Shown here: positions 10,620 to 19,634 of the stretch, one piece after another | Numbering within the stretch: position 1 is the stretch's first letter | How the letters are laid out: each line of letters begins with the position of its first letter | DNA from: an uncultured Caryophanales bacterium | GTDB lineage: Bacteria > Bacillota_I > Bacilli_A > RFN20 > CAG-288 | Direction of reading: 5' to 3' | NCBI GenBank assembly: GCA_937896065.1 | Contig: CALBLI010000059.1 | Coordinates: forward strand, 1-33,029 | DNA: 33,029 nucleotides | Program-made: the position numbers and the translations under genes | The notes under the pieces: generated by a model | Told to the model about the DNA's origin: nothing | The model's database searches: none | What the model saw: the letters and a program-made list of their open reading frames with translations, nothing else

Positions 10620-10635
10620 TAGCAAAAAATTGCTA
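10620..10635 (-). terminator. Weak candidate terminator after the FGGY kinase gene
   Basis: TAGCAA and TTGCTA arms form a 6-bp stem with a four-base loop. On the minus strand the T-rich run follows only after about ten bases. The rest of the 286-bp gap between the two flanking genes shows no gene. Confidence 0.3.
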
Positions 10636-10666
10636 ACTTTAAAGGCAAACAAATAAAACTTAAAAA

Positions 10667-12238
10667 TTACTTAAATTTCTTCATTTCATAGTCTAAAAAG
10701 AATTTCTTTAATTCAAAATATTCATTTTTTAAACATGGATATAGTTTCTTATAATTGCGTTTGTAAAGTCGATCATAAATGATTGCATTATTCTTATTTG
10801 GGACAAGTTTTATACCATTACTAACCATTGTTTCTTTTGCATCATGAACATTTTTAAAAGAATGAAGTGATAAAAAGCCAGCCATCGCTGCACCGAGAGT
10901 TGATGATTCTTTATTTTTAGATATGATAACTGGTATATTAAATACATCAGCAAAAATTTGGCATATAACTTTTGAAGAAGAGCCGCCACCAGATATAACA
11001 AGTTCTTTAGGTTTCTTATGTGTTTTTCTAACGATCTCATCTAAACCTTCTCTTAATGAAAAAGCAATACCTTCAATCATTGCTCGATAAAGATGATACC
11101 TAGTATGGGTAGCTGTAAATCCAATTATTGAGCCTCTTCCGTGCGGTCTTTTAAGACCAGGACCCCAGTATGGCTGGAGAATTAAGCCATCGCATCCAGG
11201 AGCAATAGTCGATATTTTATCTGATAAATAGTCTAAAACATTGATATTATTTTCTTTAGCAATAATTTCATCTTCATATCCGAATTGTTTTAAAAACCAA
11301 GTAACCATCCAAAAACCACGATAAACTTGTAGCTCTAAATCATAACTTTTTGGATATGGTGCTTGATAAGAAGGGAGAAATTTTTCAGGTTCACTATATT
11401 TATTTGAAACCACGTCGATAGTACAGGCTGTTCCAAGCGATAACGATGCACTACTTTCATCAATACAGCCATTCCCAAATGTTTCACAAGCTTTATCAGA
11501 ACCAGAAGCAATGACTTTAGTATCAACTGGTATTTTAGATAACTTAGAAAACTCCTCACTCACCGTTCCAATAATTGATGAGACAGGTACAATTTTAGGA
11601 AGAGCAGTTAAAGGTATTCCAAAAACATTGATTTTAGGATGCTTTGGACCATATAGTGTTCCTTTTTTAAAATTGATTGGATAATGGCCAATACAATCGG
11701 CTGACGATATAACTAAATTATTGGTGACTCTATAATTAAAATAAGCACCAAGAGGTACGTAATATTTCATTTTTTTCCAATTATCACTCTCATATTTTTT
11801 TAGCCAGAAAGAAGGAGTTCTTTCTGAATTATATCTGCAGGTATCCATCATACCAATCAGCTTAAAAAGGATGCGTTCATACCATTTTAGATTTTCATTA
11901 TGATACATAGGAGTCACTCTTTGATCAAGCCATAAAATAGCTTTTCTGATCGGTTTTTTGTTTTCATCTAAAATGACAGAGGAATCTCTAAAAGAGACCA
12001 TGACCATCCCATCAATATCTTTTAAAGCATTATTGTCTTTATTATATATTTCATTAGTTGCTTTACACAGCTCATCCATATAGAAATCAGCATCTTGCTC
12101 AGCAAAACCTTTTTTAGGTGAATAATAAGAAGGCTCATATATTTGTTTTGAAAAAGCGAGTATCTCACCTTGCTTATTTAAAATAGAAGCACGTAAAGAT
12201 TGTGTGCCAATATCTACAACCAATATTTTATCTTTCAT
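10667..12238 (-). CDS. FGGY-family carbohydrate kinase, substrate unknown
   Basis: A 523-residue member of the FGGY sugar kinases, which phosphorylate a sugar or polyol with ATP in the cytoplasm. The N-terminal phosphate loop reads DIGTQSLRAS from D9. The expected catalytic aspartate lies in GSDKACETFGNG at D248, followed by SLGTAC. The C-terminal actin-like half has IIGFTATHTR, EGIAFSLREG and the adenosine motif VISGGGSSSK near residue 417, then STLGAAMAGF. Length fits the family (about 490-550). I place the start at ATG 12238: AGAGG sits about 11 bases upstream, whereas the in-frame TTG at 12247 lies only two bases from it. It follows the histidine kinase gene by 23 bases and is probably its operon partner. 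Sequence alone does not tell xylulose, ribulose, glycerol or another substrate. Confidence 0.9.
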   Translation of the reverse strand: MKDKILVVDIGTQSLRASILNKQGEILAFSKQIYEPSYYSPKKGFAEQDADFYMDELCKATNEIYNKDNNALKDIDGMVMVSFRDSSVILDENKKPIRKAILWLDQRVTPMYHNENLKWYERILFKLIGMMDTCRYNSERTPSFWLKKYESDNWKKMKYYVPLGAYFNYRVTNNLVISSADCIGHYPINFKKGTLYGPKHPKINVFGIPLTALPKIVPVSSIIGTVSEEFSKLSKIPVDTKVIASGSDKACETFGNGCIDESSASLSLGTACTIDVVSNKYSEPEKFLPSYQAPYPKSYDLELQVYRGFWMVTWFLKQFGYEDEIIAKENNINVLDYLSDKISTIAPGCDGLILQPYWGPGLKRPHGRGSIIGFTATHTRYHLYRAMIEGIAFSLREGLDEIVRKTHKKPKELVISGGGSSSKVICQIFADVFNIPVIISKNKESSTLGAAMAGFLSLHSFKNVHDAKETMVSNGIKLVPNKNNAIIYDRLYKRNYKKLYPCLKNEYFELKKFFLDYEMKKFK

Positions 12239-12261
12239 TATTGTCAAATCCTCTTTTGAGA

Positions 12262-13533
12262 TTATATCACATTTTTTATCTTTTTACGCTTATAAATAGG
12301 GAAAGAAATCTGAATATTAAAAAGATTATTTTTATCACCAAAGGCTTCAATTTTACCACGATGTATTGTGACTATTTCTTTAGCAATTGATAAACCAATA
12401 CCACTACCTTCTATTTGGCTTGCCCTTGCTTCTTCCGAACGATAGAACCTTGAAAAAATTTGATTCATATTTCCAACTTTAATATCATTTCCATCATTTT
12501 GTTGTAAAATGATCAACTCATTTTTTTTAACAAGAAGAAAAATCTGGCAAATTGATTTAGAATATTTTAAAGCATTATCTAAAATGATAGATATCAACTC
12601 TGTTATTTTATTTTCATTGCCTCTTATATAAACATTTGGAGTTATTGAAAATTTAAATGAAATATTTTTATTGACAAAAGAAGTCGAAAAATCGGTACAT
12701 GCACTATATAAAATGTTACTAAGCGAAAAATAAATTGCTTCTTTTTTACTTAGTAATGTACCTTCGCTTAATTTAGAAAGCTCAGTCATATTTTTGACCA
12801 TTGATGACATTTTTTTGACTTCTTTATCAATGGTATGAGTCATTTCATTTTCACCATTTATCATTTCAATAAGTTCATTGTTTGCTGAAATGATAGTTAA
12901 AGGTGTTTTCAGTTCATGACCAGCATCAGTAATAAATTTCTTTTGCCTAGCATCGCTTTCTTCAATAGGTTTAACAACAAGTTTAGAAATGAAGAAAATA
13001 GCAATAAAAGCTAAAATCAAACCTATTGAAATAACAATAATTGATATTTTAAAGAAATTATCAATCAGTTCAAGCTGCCTTGAACAATCAACGAAAGTAA
13101 TCCATATTTCATTTGCATTAGTCTTAGACACATATTTACGATACCTATAATTTTTTTCATATCCGCTATCTTGCTTCCCTTTATACACTTTGCTAGCGTA
13201 TATTTTAGCTTCCTCTTTGCTTACTGCTTTTACAAAACTGGTATTAACCTCAATTGGTTCATATTTTTTATCATCAGATAGTGTAGTATCAAATTTTGCA
13301 ACAAAAAAACGCGTTTCAAATGGAGTTTCAACTGGCATTCCATCTTGCTGATTAAAAGAAGGTTTATCAGTTTCAAAACTCTCTTTGTTTTCTAAAAAGT
13401 TGATTATTTTATCAGCATTTGTAGTGACCTGAGTAAAATTTACCCAGTTTATAGCAATCATTAAAAATGATAAAAGAATTGATAAAGAAATCAAAGTGAT
13501 AGAAATAAATTTATATCTGATTTTTTTAATCAT
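12262..13533 (-). CDS. Membrane sensor histidine kinase
   Basis: A 423-residue two-component sensor. TM1 (~8-30) and TM2 (~162-184) flank an outside domain of ~130 residues with F-x-T-R-F-F and FVDCSRQ motifs, which I recognise from an unnamed sensor type common in Firmicutes. The HisKA segment carries the phospho-acceptor H206 in DAGHELKTPLT. The ATPase domain has the N box ILDNALKYS (N320), the F box IFSRFYRS and the G2 box EGSGIGLSIA (376-380). The G1 region reads NDGNDI, a relaxed form of DxGxGI. The start ATG lies two bases after the stop of the response regulator gene and has no clear Shine-Dalgarno sequence, so translational coupling is likely. The stimulus is unknown. Confidence 0.93.
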   Translation of the reverse strand: MIKKIRYKFISITLISLSILLSFLMIAINWVNFTQVTTNADKIINFLENKESFETDKPSFNQQDGMPVETPFETRFFVAKFDTTLSDDKKYEPIEVNTSFVKAVSKEEAKIYASKVYKGKQDSGYEKNYRYRKYVSKTNANEIWITFVDCSRQLELIDNFFKISIIVISIGLILAFIAIFFISKLVVKPIEESDARQKKFITDAGHELKTPLTIISANNELIEMINGENEMTHTIDKEVKKMSSMVKNMTELSKLSEGTLLSKKEAIYFSLSNILYSACTDFSTSFVNKNISFKFSITPNVYIRGNENKITELISIILDNALKYSKSICQIFLLVKKNELIILQQNDGNDIKVGNMNQIFSRFYRSEEARASQIEGSGIGLSIAKEIVTIHRGKIEAFGDKNNLFNIQISFPIYKRKKIKNVI

Positions 13534-13535
13534 AA

Positions 13536-14216
13536 CTAATTGTCTTTATCATCTTTTTTAGCTAATTTATATCCAACACCTCTTAATGCTTTGATTGTAT
13601 ATTCACTACCGACTTGCTCTAATTTTTTTCTTAAATTTGAAATATATGCCCAAACAACATTTATTTCACATTCATTATCAAAATCCCAAACCTCTTCCAT
13701 TATCTTTTCAGTTGATAAAAGAACATTTTGATTTCTGATAAGATATTCCATCAAACGATATTCAGTATTTGTAAGACGAGTGGTATCTTTAGCAATGAGT
13801 TGGAAATTGTCATGATCTAAAGTTGTATTACCAATTGAATAAGCCTCTTTATAATCACCATGTCTTCTAAGTATTGCACGGAGTCTAGCAAGAAGTTCCT
13901 TGACTTGAAATGGTTTAGTTAAATAATCATCTGCACCACAATCAAGTCCTTGAACCTTATCATCGATTTCACTTAGTGCTGTAAGAATTAAAACAGGTGT
14001 TTGATCACCTCTTTTTCTTATTTCTTTGACAACTTCAAAGCCATTTTTTCTAGGCATCATAACATCTAAAATAATGGCATCAAAAGTGTAGGAATCTAAA
14101 AATTCTAATGCTTCTACTCCGTCAAATGCTTGAAAAACATCATATTTATTGAATTTTAAAACACGTGTAACAGCATTTGATAAATCTCTTTCATCTTCAG
14201 CAAGTAAAATTTTCAT
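13536..14216 (-). CDS. OmpR/PhoB-family response regulator
   Basis: A 226-residue DNA-binding regulator, the partner of the adjacent kinase. The receiver domain has the acidic pocket E7/D8, the phospho-acceptor D51 in IILDVMMPRKNG, T79 in LILTA and K101 in LTKPF. The C-terminal winged helix (~125-222) shows LTNTEYRLMEYL, VWAYISNLRKKLE and the closing TIKALRGVGYKL. Length is typical. GAGGTGA lies just upstream of the ATG. It is 60 bases downstream of metG, where a possible TATAAT (14264-14269) with a poorly spaced TTGATG (14285-14290) might give it its own weak promoter; otherwise it reads through from metG. Target genes are unknown; the neighbouring FGGY kinase is a natural candidate. Confidence 0.95.
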   Translation of the reverse strand: MKILLAEDERDLSNAVTRVLKFNKYDVFQAFDGVEALEFLDSYTFDAIILDVMMPRKNGFEVVKEIRKRGDQTPVLILTALSEIDDKVQGLDCGADDYLTKPFQVKELLARLRAILRRHGDYKEAYSIGNTTLDHDNFQLIAKDTTRLTNTEYRLMEYLIRNQNVLLSTEKIMEEVWDFDNECEINVVWAYISNLRKKLEQVGSEYTIKALRGVGYKLAKKDDKDN

Positions 14217-14276
14217 AAATCACCTCACTAATATTGATTAAATATTTTAATTTAAATACTTAAATTATACTTAATA

Positions 14277-15869
14277 TTATTCACCATCAATAAGTTTAAC
14301 AAGGAATGGAACCTCATCATCTTTTTTCAGACGTGGGAATAATGGCTTGAGCTCATTTAATTTAGTGCCATTTAAATTGATAACATCATTTAAAGAAGAA
14401 AAAGTCGCATCACTTTCTTTAATATTCATTTGATGTAAAGCATCTTGTGCTTTACTTGGCATTATAGGTAAAAGAAGAATGCTTCCTCTTCTTAAAATTT
14501 CAACTGCACTTGCAAGAGATTCAGCCAGAATCTCTAAATCATTATTTTTAGCAAGATTCCATGGTGCTATATCATCAAAATATTTATTAGCTAAATCTAT
14601 CATTTCCATAGCAGAATTGATAGCTTCTGTAACTTGATAGTTATCCATATAAGATTTATAAGAGACTATTTTACTATCAGCTGTGGAAATTAATTTAGTT
14701 GTAAGTTCATTTTTAAATGGTTTTGTTAAAGCAGGTATATTTCCATCAAAATATTTATTGATCATTGATAATGTACGATTTAATAAATTACCATAATTAT
14801 TTGCAAGGTCAGCATTTAAACGATCTATAAATTGGAGAGGAGTGAAATTACCATCACTTCCAAATTGAATTTCTCTTGCTAAATAATATCTTAATGAATC
14901 AACTGAATATCTTTCAATGAGTGGATAAGGTGAAGGAGCATTGCCTAATGATTTAGAAAGTTTAACACCGCTTCTTGTAAGAAGGAGTCCATGAACTATA
15001 ACACGATCAGGTTCTCTAAGACCTAATGCCATCAATAAAATTGGCCAGTAAATGACGTGAAATCTTGTGATATCTCTTCCAACCAATTGAACTATTTCAC
15101 TATCTTTGCCCCAATACTTATTAAATAAAGTGTCATCATCACTCATATAGCCAAGCGATGAAATATAATTTAATAGTGCATCGATCCAAACATAGATGAC
15201 ATGTTTTTTATCTTCATTAGTTTCAATACCCCATCTAAAAGAAGTTCTAGTTATACATAAATCTTCCATTCCTTTATTAATGAAAGTATTGACCATCTCA
15301 TTGATTTTGCTTTCAGATGTGAATTCAGGATGTGATTTATAGAATTCTAAAAGCTGAGGAACATATTTTTTAACATTTAAAAAATATGCTTCTTCACTTT
15401 CATAATGAACTTCTCTATTGCAGTCAGGGCAAAGATGCTTTTCACCAACTTGTTCATCACTATAAAAGGATTCACAGTATTTACAATACCATCCTTTGTA
15501 TTCACCCAAATAAATATCACCTTGATTAAAAAGCTTGGTGAAAACTTTTTTAACGCATTCTTCATGCTGTTTATCAGTAGTTCTTACATAATAATCATAA
15601 GAGATATCTAATGCTTTCCAGACTTCTTTAAATGATTTGACAATATTATCAACATATTCTTTGGGAGATAAGTTCAATTTTTTAGCATTGTCTTCTATTT
15701 TTTGACCATGTTCATCACTTCCTGTTAAAAACCTGACATCATATCCATCAAGTCTTTTATATCTTGCAATGATATCAGCAAGGGTGCAGCAATATGTATG
15801 TCCTATATGAATGTTACCACTTGCATAATAAATAGGTGTTGTAATATAAAATGTTTTTTTCTTTTCCAT
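14277..15869 (-). CDS. metG: Methionyl-tRNA synthetase, short form
   Basis: A 530-residue class I aminoacyl-tRNA synthetase that charges tRNA-Met with methionine. The HIGH signature is at 21-24, in the context YYASGNIHIGHTYC. The zinc knuckle has C129/C132 and C147/C150 (WYCKYC ... CPDC). The second signature reads KLSKS (303-307) in place of the usual KMSKS. YVWIDALLNYIS and FHVIYWPILL are typical of bacterial MetRS. It ends near residue 530 and lacks the C-terminal Trbp111-like tRNA-binding domain of the ~650-residue Bacillus enzyme, resembling the shorter Mollicute type. GAGGT (15877-15881) is seven bases before the ATG. Its predicted leader of about 18 bases leaves no room for a T-box. 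Confidence 0.97.
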   Translation of the reverse strand: MEKKKTFYITTPIYYASGNIHIGHTYCCTLADIIARYKRLDGYDVRFLTGSDEHGQKIEDNAKKLNLSPKEYVDNIVKSFKEVWKALDISYDYYVRTTDKQHEECVKKVFTKLFNQGDIYLGEYKGWYCKYCESFYSDEQVGEKHLCPDCNREVHYESEEAYFLNVKKYVPQLLEFYKSHPEFTSESKINEMVNTFINKGMEDLCITRTSFRWGIETNEDKKHVIYVWIDALLNYISSLGYMSDDDTLFNKYWGKDSEIVQLVGRDITRFHVIYWPILLMALGLREPDRVIVHGLLLTRSGVKLSKSLGNAPSPYPLIERYSVDSLRYYLAREIQFGSDGNFTPLQFIDRLNADLANNYGNLLNRTLSMINKYFDGNIPALTKPFKNELTTKLISTADSKIVSYKSYMDNYQVTEAINSAMEMIDLANKYFDDIAPWNLAKNNDLEILAESLASAVEILRRGSILLLPIMPSKAQDALHQMNIKESDATFSSLNDVINLNGTKLNELKPLFPRLKKDDEVPFLVKLIDGE

Positions 15870-15893
15870 AATAAGTACCTCTATGACCTAATA

Positions 15894-15922
15894 ATTATAA
15901 TTTTTATAAAGCAATTAATCAA
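15894..15922 (-). promoter_or_regulatory. Promoter of metG (and probably the following two-component/kinase genes)
   Basis: On the minus strand TTGATT (15917-15922) is followed after 17 bases by TATAAT (15894-15899). The predicted start is near 15887. It lies directly downstream of the terminator of the LemA operon, so metG begins a new transcription unit. Confidence 0.75.
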
Positions 15923-15933
15923 TTATCTATAAA

Positions 15934-15967
15934 CAAATAAAAAGCACATAATCGACTGATTATGTGC
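15934..15967 (-). terminator. Rho-independent terminator of the LemA operon
   Basis: GCACATAATC (15944-15953) pairs perfectly with GATTATGTGC (15958-15967) around a four-base loop. On the minus strand it is followed by a T-rich tract. It lies 20 bases after the LemA stop codon. Confidence 0.9.
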
Positions 15968-15987
15968 CATAAATTTAAATTAAGTAA

Positions 15988-16662
15988 TTAGAAGAAAGTT
16001 CCTCTAGCTTGTTCTTTAACAGCTTTGCTGGTTGAGAAAGGAATTCTAGTTGTATAACCTGCTTTAGAAGCAACTTGTACATAAATAGGCCATTGTTGAA
16101 TCTTAGTATTCCAAGATAAGACAGCATCATTATATAATTCTCTAGCAGCTGTGATTTCTTTTTGCAAGTAAGAGTTTTGTTGTAAGCAATCAGCAATTTC
16201 GTTATGTGCTTGTAAGTTAGGATAACTTTCAAAAGCAAGTTGAACATTTCTTTCAATGTTATCAATCTTAGTAGATATTTCGTTTCTTAAAGCATCATCA
16301 CTACTGGCTTTATTTTGACCACTTCTGTATGCTGCAATTGATGTTAAAGTATCTTTATCTAAATCAATAGCCTTATCAAGTAATTTAGCAGCATTTTGTA
16401 AGATGACAACTCTTTGCTCCATATAATTATCAATTTGAGAAGCTTGAGCTTGAATTTTTTGTTGAGTTGCTTGAAGTTCAGCCATAACTTTCTTTTTCTT
16501 AAAGAACCAAATCAAGCCTGGAATAATACCAAGGACCCAACAAATGACATATAAAACAGTTGCACTAGTAGACTTTTGAACTGGAAGTTGTTTTTCAATA
16601 ACAAAAGCATCTCTTCCTTCTTCATTTGCTACTTCTTTTGTTTCATCTAATTCGTTTGCCAT
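15988..16662 (-). CDS. LemA-family membrane protein
   Basis: A 224-residue protein with one membrane segment (~36-54) near the N-terminus and a long helical domain behind it. The family signature is in the C-terminal half: AFESYPNLQAHNEIADC, then LQKEITAARELYNDAV and WNTKIQQWP, matching the LemA pattern of YPxLKA...N, EL...I...R..YN.AV..YN..I..FP. The function of LemA proteins is not established; they are membrane-linked helical-bundle proteins. The start has a strong AGGAGG that overlaps the TAG stop of the upstream gene, 11 bases apart, so the two are translated in tandem. It is the last gene of a three-gene operon. An N-terminal cytoplasmic tail of ~35 residues is longer than in the usual LemA, which starts close to its membrane helix. 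Confidence 0.88.
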   Translation of the reverse strand: MANELDETKEVANEEGRDAFVIEKQLPVQKSTSATVLYVICWVLGIIPGLIWFFKKKKVMAELQATQQKIQAQASQIDNYMEQRVVILQNAAKLLDKAIDLDKDTLTSIAAYRSGQNKASSDDALRNEISTKIDNIERNVQLAFESYPNLQAHNEIADCLQQNSYLQKEITAARELYNDAVLSWNTKIQQWPIYVQVASKAGYTTRIPFSTSKAVKEQARGTFF

Positions 16663-16673
16663 AATGTTACCTC

Positions 16674-18602
16674 CTAATTATTTACATTATTTATATTTTC
16701 AGATTTATTGACATTAATAGATTTGTTTTGATTCTCAACAAATTGTTTAGATAATCTATCCAATACTGCTGTGACAGCTGGATAATCTGCTGCTCTATCT
16801 AAGCACTTGTCAAAAGCAAAACAAGCCATATTAGTATTATAAACAATACTATCTTTATTTGCAAAAGAAATATTGCTACTATTAAAATTATCATTCAAGT
16901 TTTTTCTGATGTTGTTGCTGCTTCCACTACCTTTAATAAAAGCACAAGTTGTTGTTTTAGAAACTGGATCATATCTATACCAATCAACAGGGACTAAAAC
17001 AACATGACCATCACTTGCAGTTACAGGTATATTAGTTACTTGTGGAACCATGTCGAAAGCATCATTTTTAACATTGACAATATCAATGTTTCCAATTGAA
17101 GTGATATATTCAGTTTTATTTATACCTTGAGTTTTGGCAAGTTCATGAAGAAGATTTGATTGTTTCAATTGATTAGTCATTCTTTCTTGATCATATGGGT
17201 TTATATTAAAGCCATATTCTTTTTTATAAATAAATTCAAATGGTTTAGTTTGTTGATAAATAGGAATGGAAAGAATAGGTGCAAGTTCAAAATAAAAGTT
17301 TTCAAAGAAATTGCAAACAAAAGTAACAAAAATATTTTTACTTTTTTCAAAGTCATAGGATACATATCTATCAGGATTAGTATCATATGGAAATTGCAAG
17401 GCATGATTTGAGAAAATATAATTGATTTTGTGATCTTTTAAGAAAGAAAAATCGTCTCCATATGGACTATCTGTTATAAGTTCAACCATGTTTTGTTGAG
17501 CAATAGGTGTAAACATCAATCTGAATTGAGTTTCATTGTCTCTATCAGTTGAATTAAATAGAGCTTCAAATTTGTCATTAGACATCATAGTGTAGTTTGT
17601 ATTTGGGTCATTATCTAAAAGAGCTTTCCTTTCAAGTTTTGTGTTTCTTTTAGTTTGTTTTTGGACAAATTTATCAAGTTTCTTTTGATCTGTACTCCCA
17701 GAATATGTTGGTTTTCTTGAGAAAGATAAATCAGGTGCAGCAGGCGATGCAAAGACTAAAATTTCTTTTTCAAAATAACGGCTTGCTGGTTCAGTAACAC
17801 TTGCTGTTAAAGTTTCAGTATGAGAAACAGTTCTTGTATTACCTTTTGAATCAGTTTCAGTAGTATAGTAAGTATATGTTGTATAACCAGTATATGTATG
17901 CATGTACATTTCCTGATTCAATGTTCTTATAACAAGGAATGGATTGCCTTGAATTTGACCTGACTTACATGCTAAAACTGATGAAGACAAATTAGCATTA
18001 TTATCAACATCTAATCCAAATTTATCGACCATATAGGCAAATTTCTTCATTTCGAATTCATCATCTAGTCCAATTTGAGGAGTTGTTTTATTAAATATCT
18101 CAATTGGCATGTTGTAATCAAAAGCCATATTTAAATCTCTCATATTTTGATAACATTTTTCTAAATCGGCATCAGCAACTTTTTTAGCTTCATTTGCAAC
18201 ATTTGTTCTATGTTTGACAATTTTATTAATCTTTAAACAAACAACAAGCAAACAAGCAAAAGCCGCCACAATAAGTACAATTGAAACTATAAACGATACT
18301 ATATGAGACGAAATACCACCACTAATGCTTGTGCACATTAAAATTAGTCCAACAATTGTAAATAAGACTATAAGAATAATTAAAAACACACGAAGACCTT
18401 TAGCATTGCTAGCTGATTTGTTTTTTAATTGATACTCATTATTTGATGCTTCATATTTTTTTACTAAACTATGATTTTCATCAATATTTAAATTGACACT
18501 CTTTGCTAAATCATCAAAATATTTTTCAGCATTTGCTTTAACTTTTTCTTTAAATACTTTTTTGTATTCATCTACTGGTTTATCAATGGTTTTATTTTCC
18601 AT
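16674..18602 (-). CDS. Two-TM membrane protein of unknown function, LemA partner
   Basis: A 642-residue protein I cannot name with confidence. The first ~68 residues are charged and helical. Two adjacent membrane segments (~70-91 and ~101-124) are joined by a short loop, so the large C-terminal domain (~125-642) is probably on the same side as the N-terminus, in the cytoplasm. That domain includes a Tyr/Thr-rich stretch near 240-260, a charged stretch near 305-330 and an Asn-rich tail. No catalytic motif is evident. I recall Mollicute proteins of similar size encoded next to lemA (annotated MAG1210-like), but cannot verify homology. The ATG at 18602 is preferred: AGGAG lies nine bases upstream, while the in-frame TTG at 18608 is only three bases from it. 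Operon position between the TPR-like and LemA genes suggests a shared complex. Confidence 0.8.
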   Translation of the reverse strand: MENKTIDKPVDEYKKVFKEKVKANAEKYFDDLAKSVNLNIDENHSLVKKYEASNNEYQLKNKSASNAKGLRVFLIILIVLFTIVGLILMCTSISGGISSHIVSFIVSIVLIVAAFACLLVVCLKINKIVKHRTNVANEAKKVADADLEKCYQNMRDLNMAFDYNMPIEIFNKTTPQIGLDDEFEMKKFAYMVDKFGLDVDNNANLSSSVLACKSGQIQGNPFLVIRTLNQEMYMHTYTGYTTYTYYTTETDSKGNTRTVSHTETLTASVTEPASRYFEKEILVFASPAAPDLSFSRKPTYSGSTDQKKLDKFVQKQTKRNTKLERKALLDNDPNTNYTMMSNDKFEALFNSTDRDNETQFRLMFTPIAQQNMVELITDSPYGDDFSFLKDHKINYIFSNHALQFPYDTNPDRYVSYDFEKSKNIFVTFVCNFFENFYFELAPILSIPIYQQTKPFEFIYKKEYGFNINPYDQERMTNQLKQSNLLHELAKTQGINKTEYITSIGNIDIVNVKNDAFDMVPQVTNIPVTASDGHVVLVPVDWYRYDPVSKTTTCAFIKGSGSSNNIRKNLNDNFNSSNISFANKDSIVYNTNMACFAFDKCLDRAADYPAVTAVLDRLSKQFVENQNKSINVNKSENINNVNN

Positions 18603-18628
18603 AAGCAATGACTCCTGTTAAGTTTAAA

Positions 18629-19627
18629 CTATTTCTTTAAAATGTTATCAGTTTCACTCACACCATAATGGATAATAAATGTTTTTCTGATGAAATCTAG
18701 AACATTCTTATCATTTTCTTCTTCATATTCGCGATAAAGATTAATAACGGCATTTTTAAGTTCATTAGGCATGACAAAAGAGACACCATATTCATCTAAT
18801 TTAGCTTTTAATTGCTCATGAGTTTTCAATTGTTCATTGATTTGATAAATAAAATCATCATCTGCTTTTATTAAGGCAGAATCAATCAGACGTTTTAATC
18901 TAATACCAGTTTCTGTATCTTTGTATTCTAATCTGAAAAAAACAATTAAAATCTTAGTATATTCTTTAAACCATTCTTTATTAACAAATAAAAAGTTGTC
19001 ATTTATTCTATCAATATCAGTTTTGATATTCATCAAATTTAAAAAGTTTAAATCAAGCTTGATTTTATTTGTATACGATTCAAGAAAGAAACGATCTAAA
19101 TTGATAGCTTTTTTAATATACGTACTAGCACTTTCAATATCTTTTAATTTGGAATATAAATCAGCAAAGCTCACTAAAAAATCTGGATAATCAAAAGGAA
19201 TTTCGACGATATTATCATTGATTTTGTAAACATCAATAGCTAAATCATCTGATATTATCGTGTGAGGATAAAGCATCTCACATTCTTCTTTATTTTCAAC
19301 ATATGAAAGAGCAAGGTTTAAACATTTTTCAATTTCACTATTCATAGTAATGAATTCATTTTTTAGTTCATTGAGATTCTTGCAATTAGGTAGTTTAGCT
19401 TGAAGCTCTTTGATTTTACGATCAATTAATTCAACCGAACTATCGTAGACTTTACTTGTTTCTGATGAATCTTTTTTTGAAAGATAATCAATAAAAAAAT
19501 CAAAAAAATTTTTTTTCTCTTTATCATTTGAAATCTCGTTTCTGATGATGTCTTCAAGGAAAGGAACATCTTTGCTTAAATCACCAGTGAGTTTCTTTTT
19601 TATTTCTTCTAAGCGTTTTTTTGTCAT
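18629..19627 (-). CDS. TPR-like helical protein, first gene of the LemA operon
   Basis: A 332-residue soluble protein, rich in Lys, Glu, Asp and Asn, with no signal peptide or membrane segment. Residues ~146-190 (FADLYSKLKDIESASTYIKK, then AINLDRFFLES) look like a tetratricopeptide unit; the rest is predicted by eye to be alpha-helical. It is not a family I recognise. The start codon ATG has no Shine-Dalgarno sequence, and a TATAAT lies seven bases upstream, so the mRNA may be leaderless. An in-frame TGA 24-26 bases upstream of the ATG prevents any longer start. It is followed after 26 bases by the two-TM protein gene, with AGGAG in that gap. A cytoplasmic scaffold or adaptor for its membrane partners is a guess from context. 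Confidence 0.75.
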   Translation of the reverse strand: MTKKRLEEIKKKLTGDLSKDVPFLEDIIRNEISNDKEKKNFFDFFIDYLSKKDSSETSKVYDSSVELIDRKIKELQAKLPNCKNLNELKNEFITMNSEIEKCLNLALSYVENKEECEMLYPHTIISDDLAIDVYKINDNIVEIPFDYPDFLVSFADLYSKLKDIESASTYIKKAINLDRFFLESYTNKIKLDLNFLNLMNIKTDIDRINDNFLFVNKEWFKEYTKILIVFFRLEYKDTETGIRLKRLIDSALIKADDDFIYQINEQLKTHEQLKAKLDEYGVSFVMPNELKNAVINLYREYEEENDKNVLDFIRKTFIIHYGVSETDNILKK

Positions 19628-19634
19628 ATAAAAA

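Noticed and set aside
12239..12247. TTG start (12247) for the FGGY kinase
   Set aside because: It lies two bases from the AGAGG site; the ATG at 12238 has workable spacing and begins directly before the conserved N-terminal strand.
15870..15930. T-box or S-box riboswitch in front of metG
   Set aside because: The promoter at 15894-15922 leaves a leader of only about 18 bases, and the hairpin further upstream belongs to the preceding operon's terminator.
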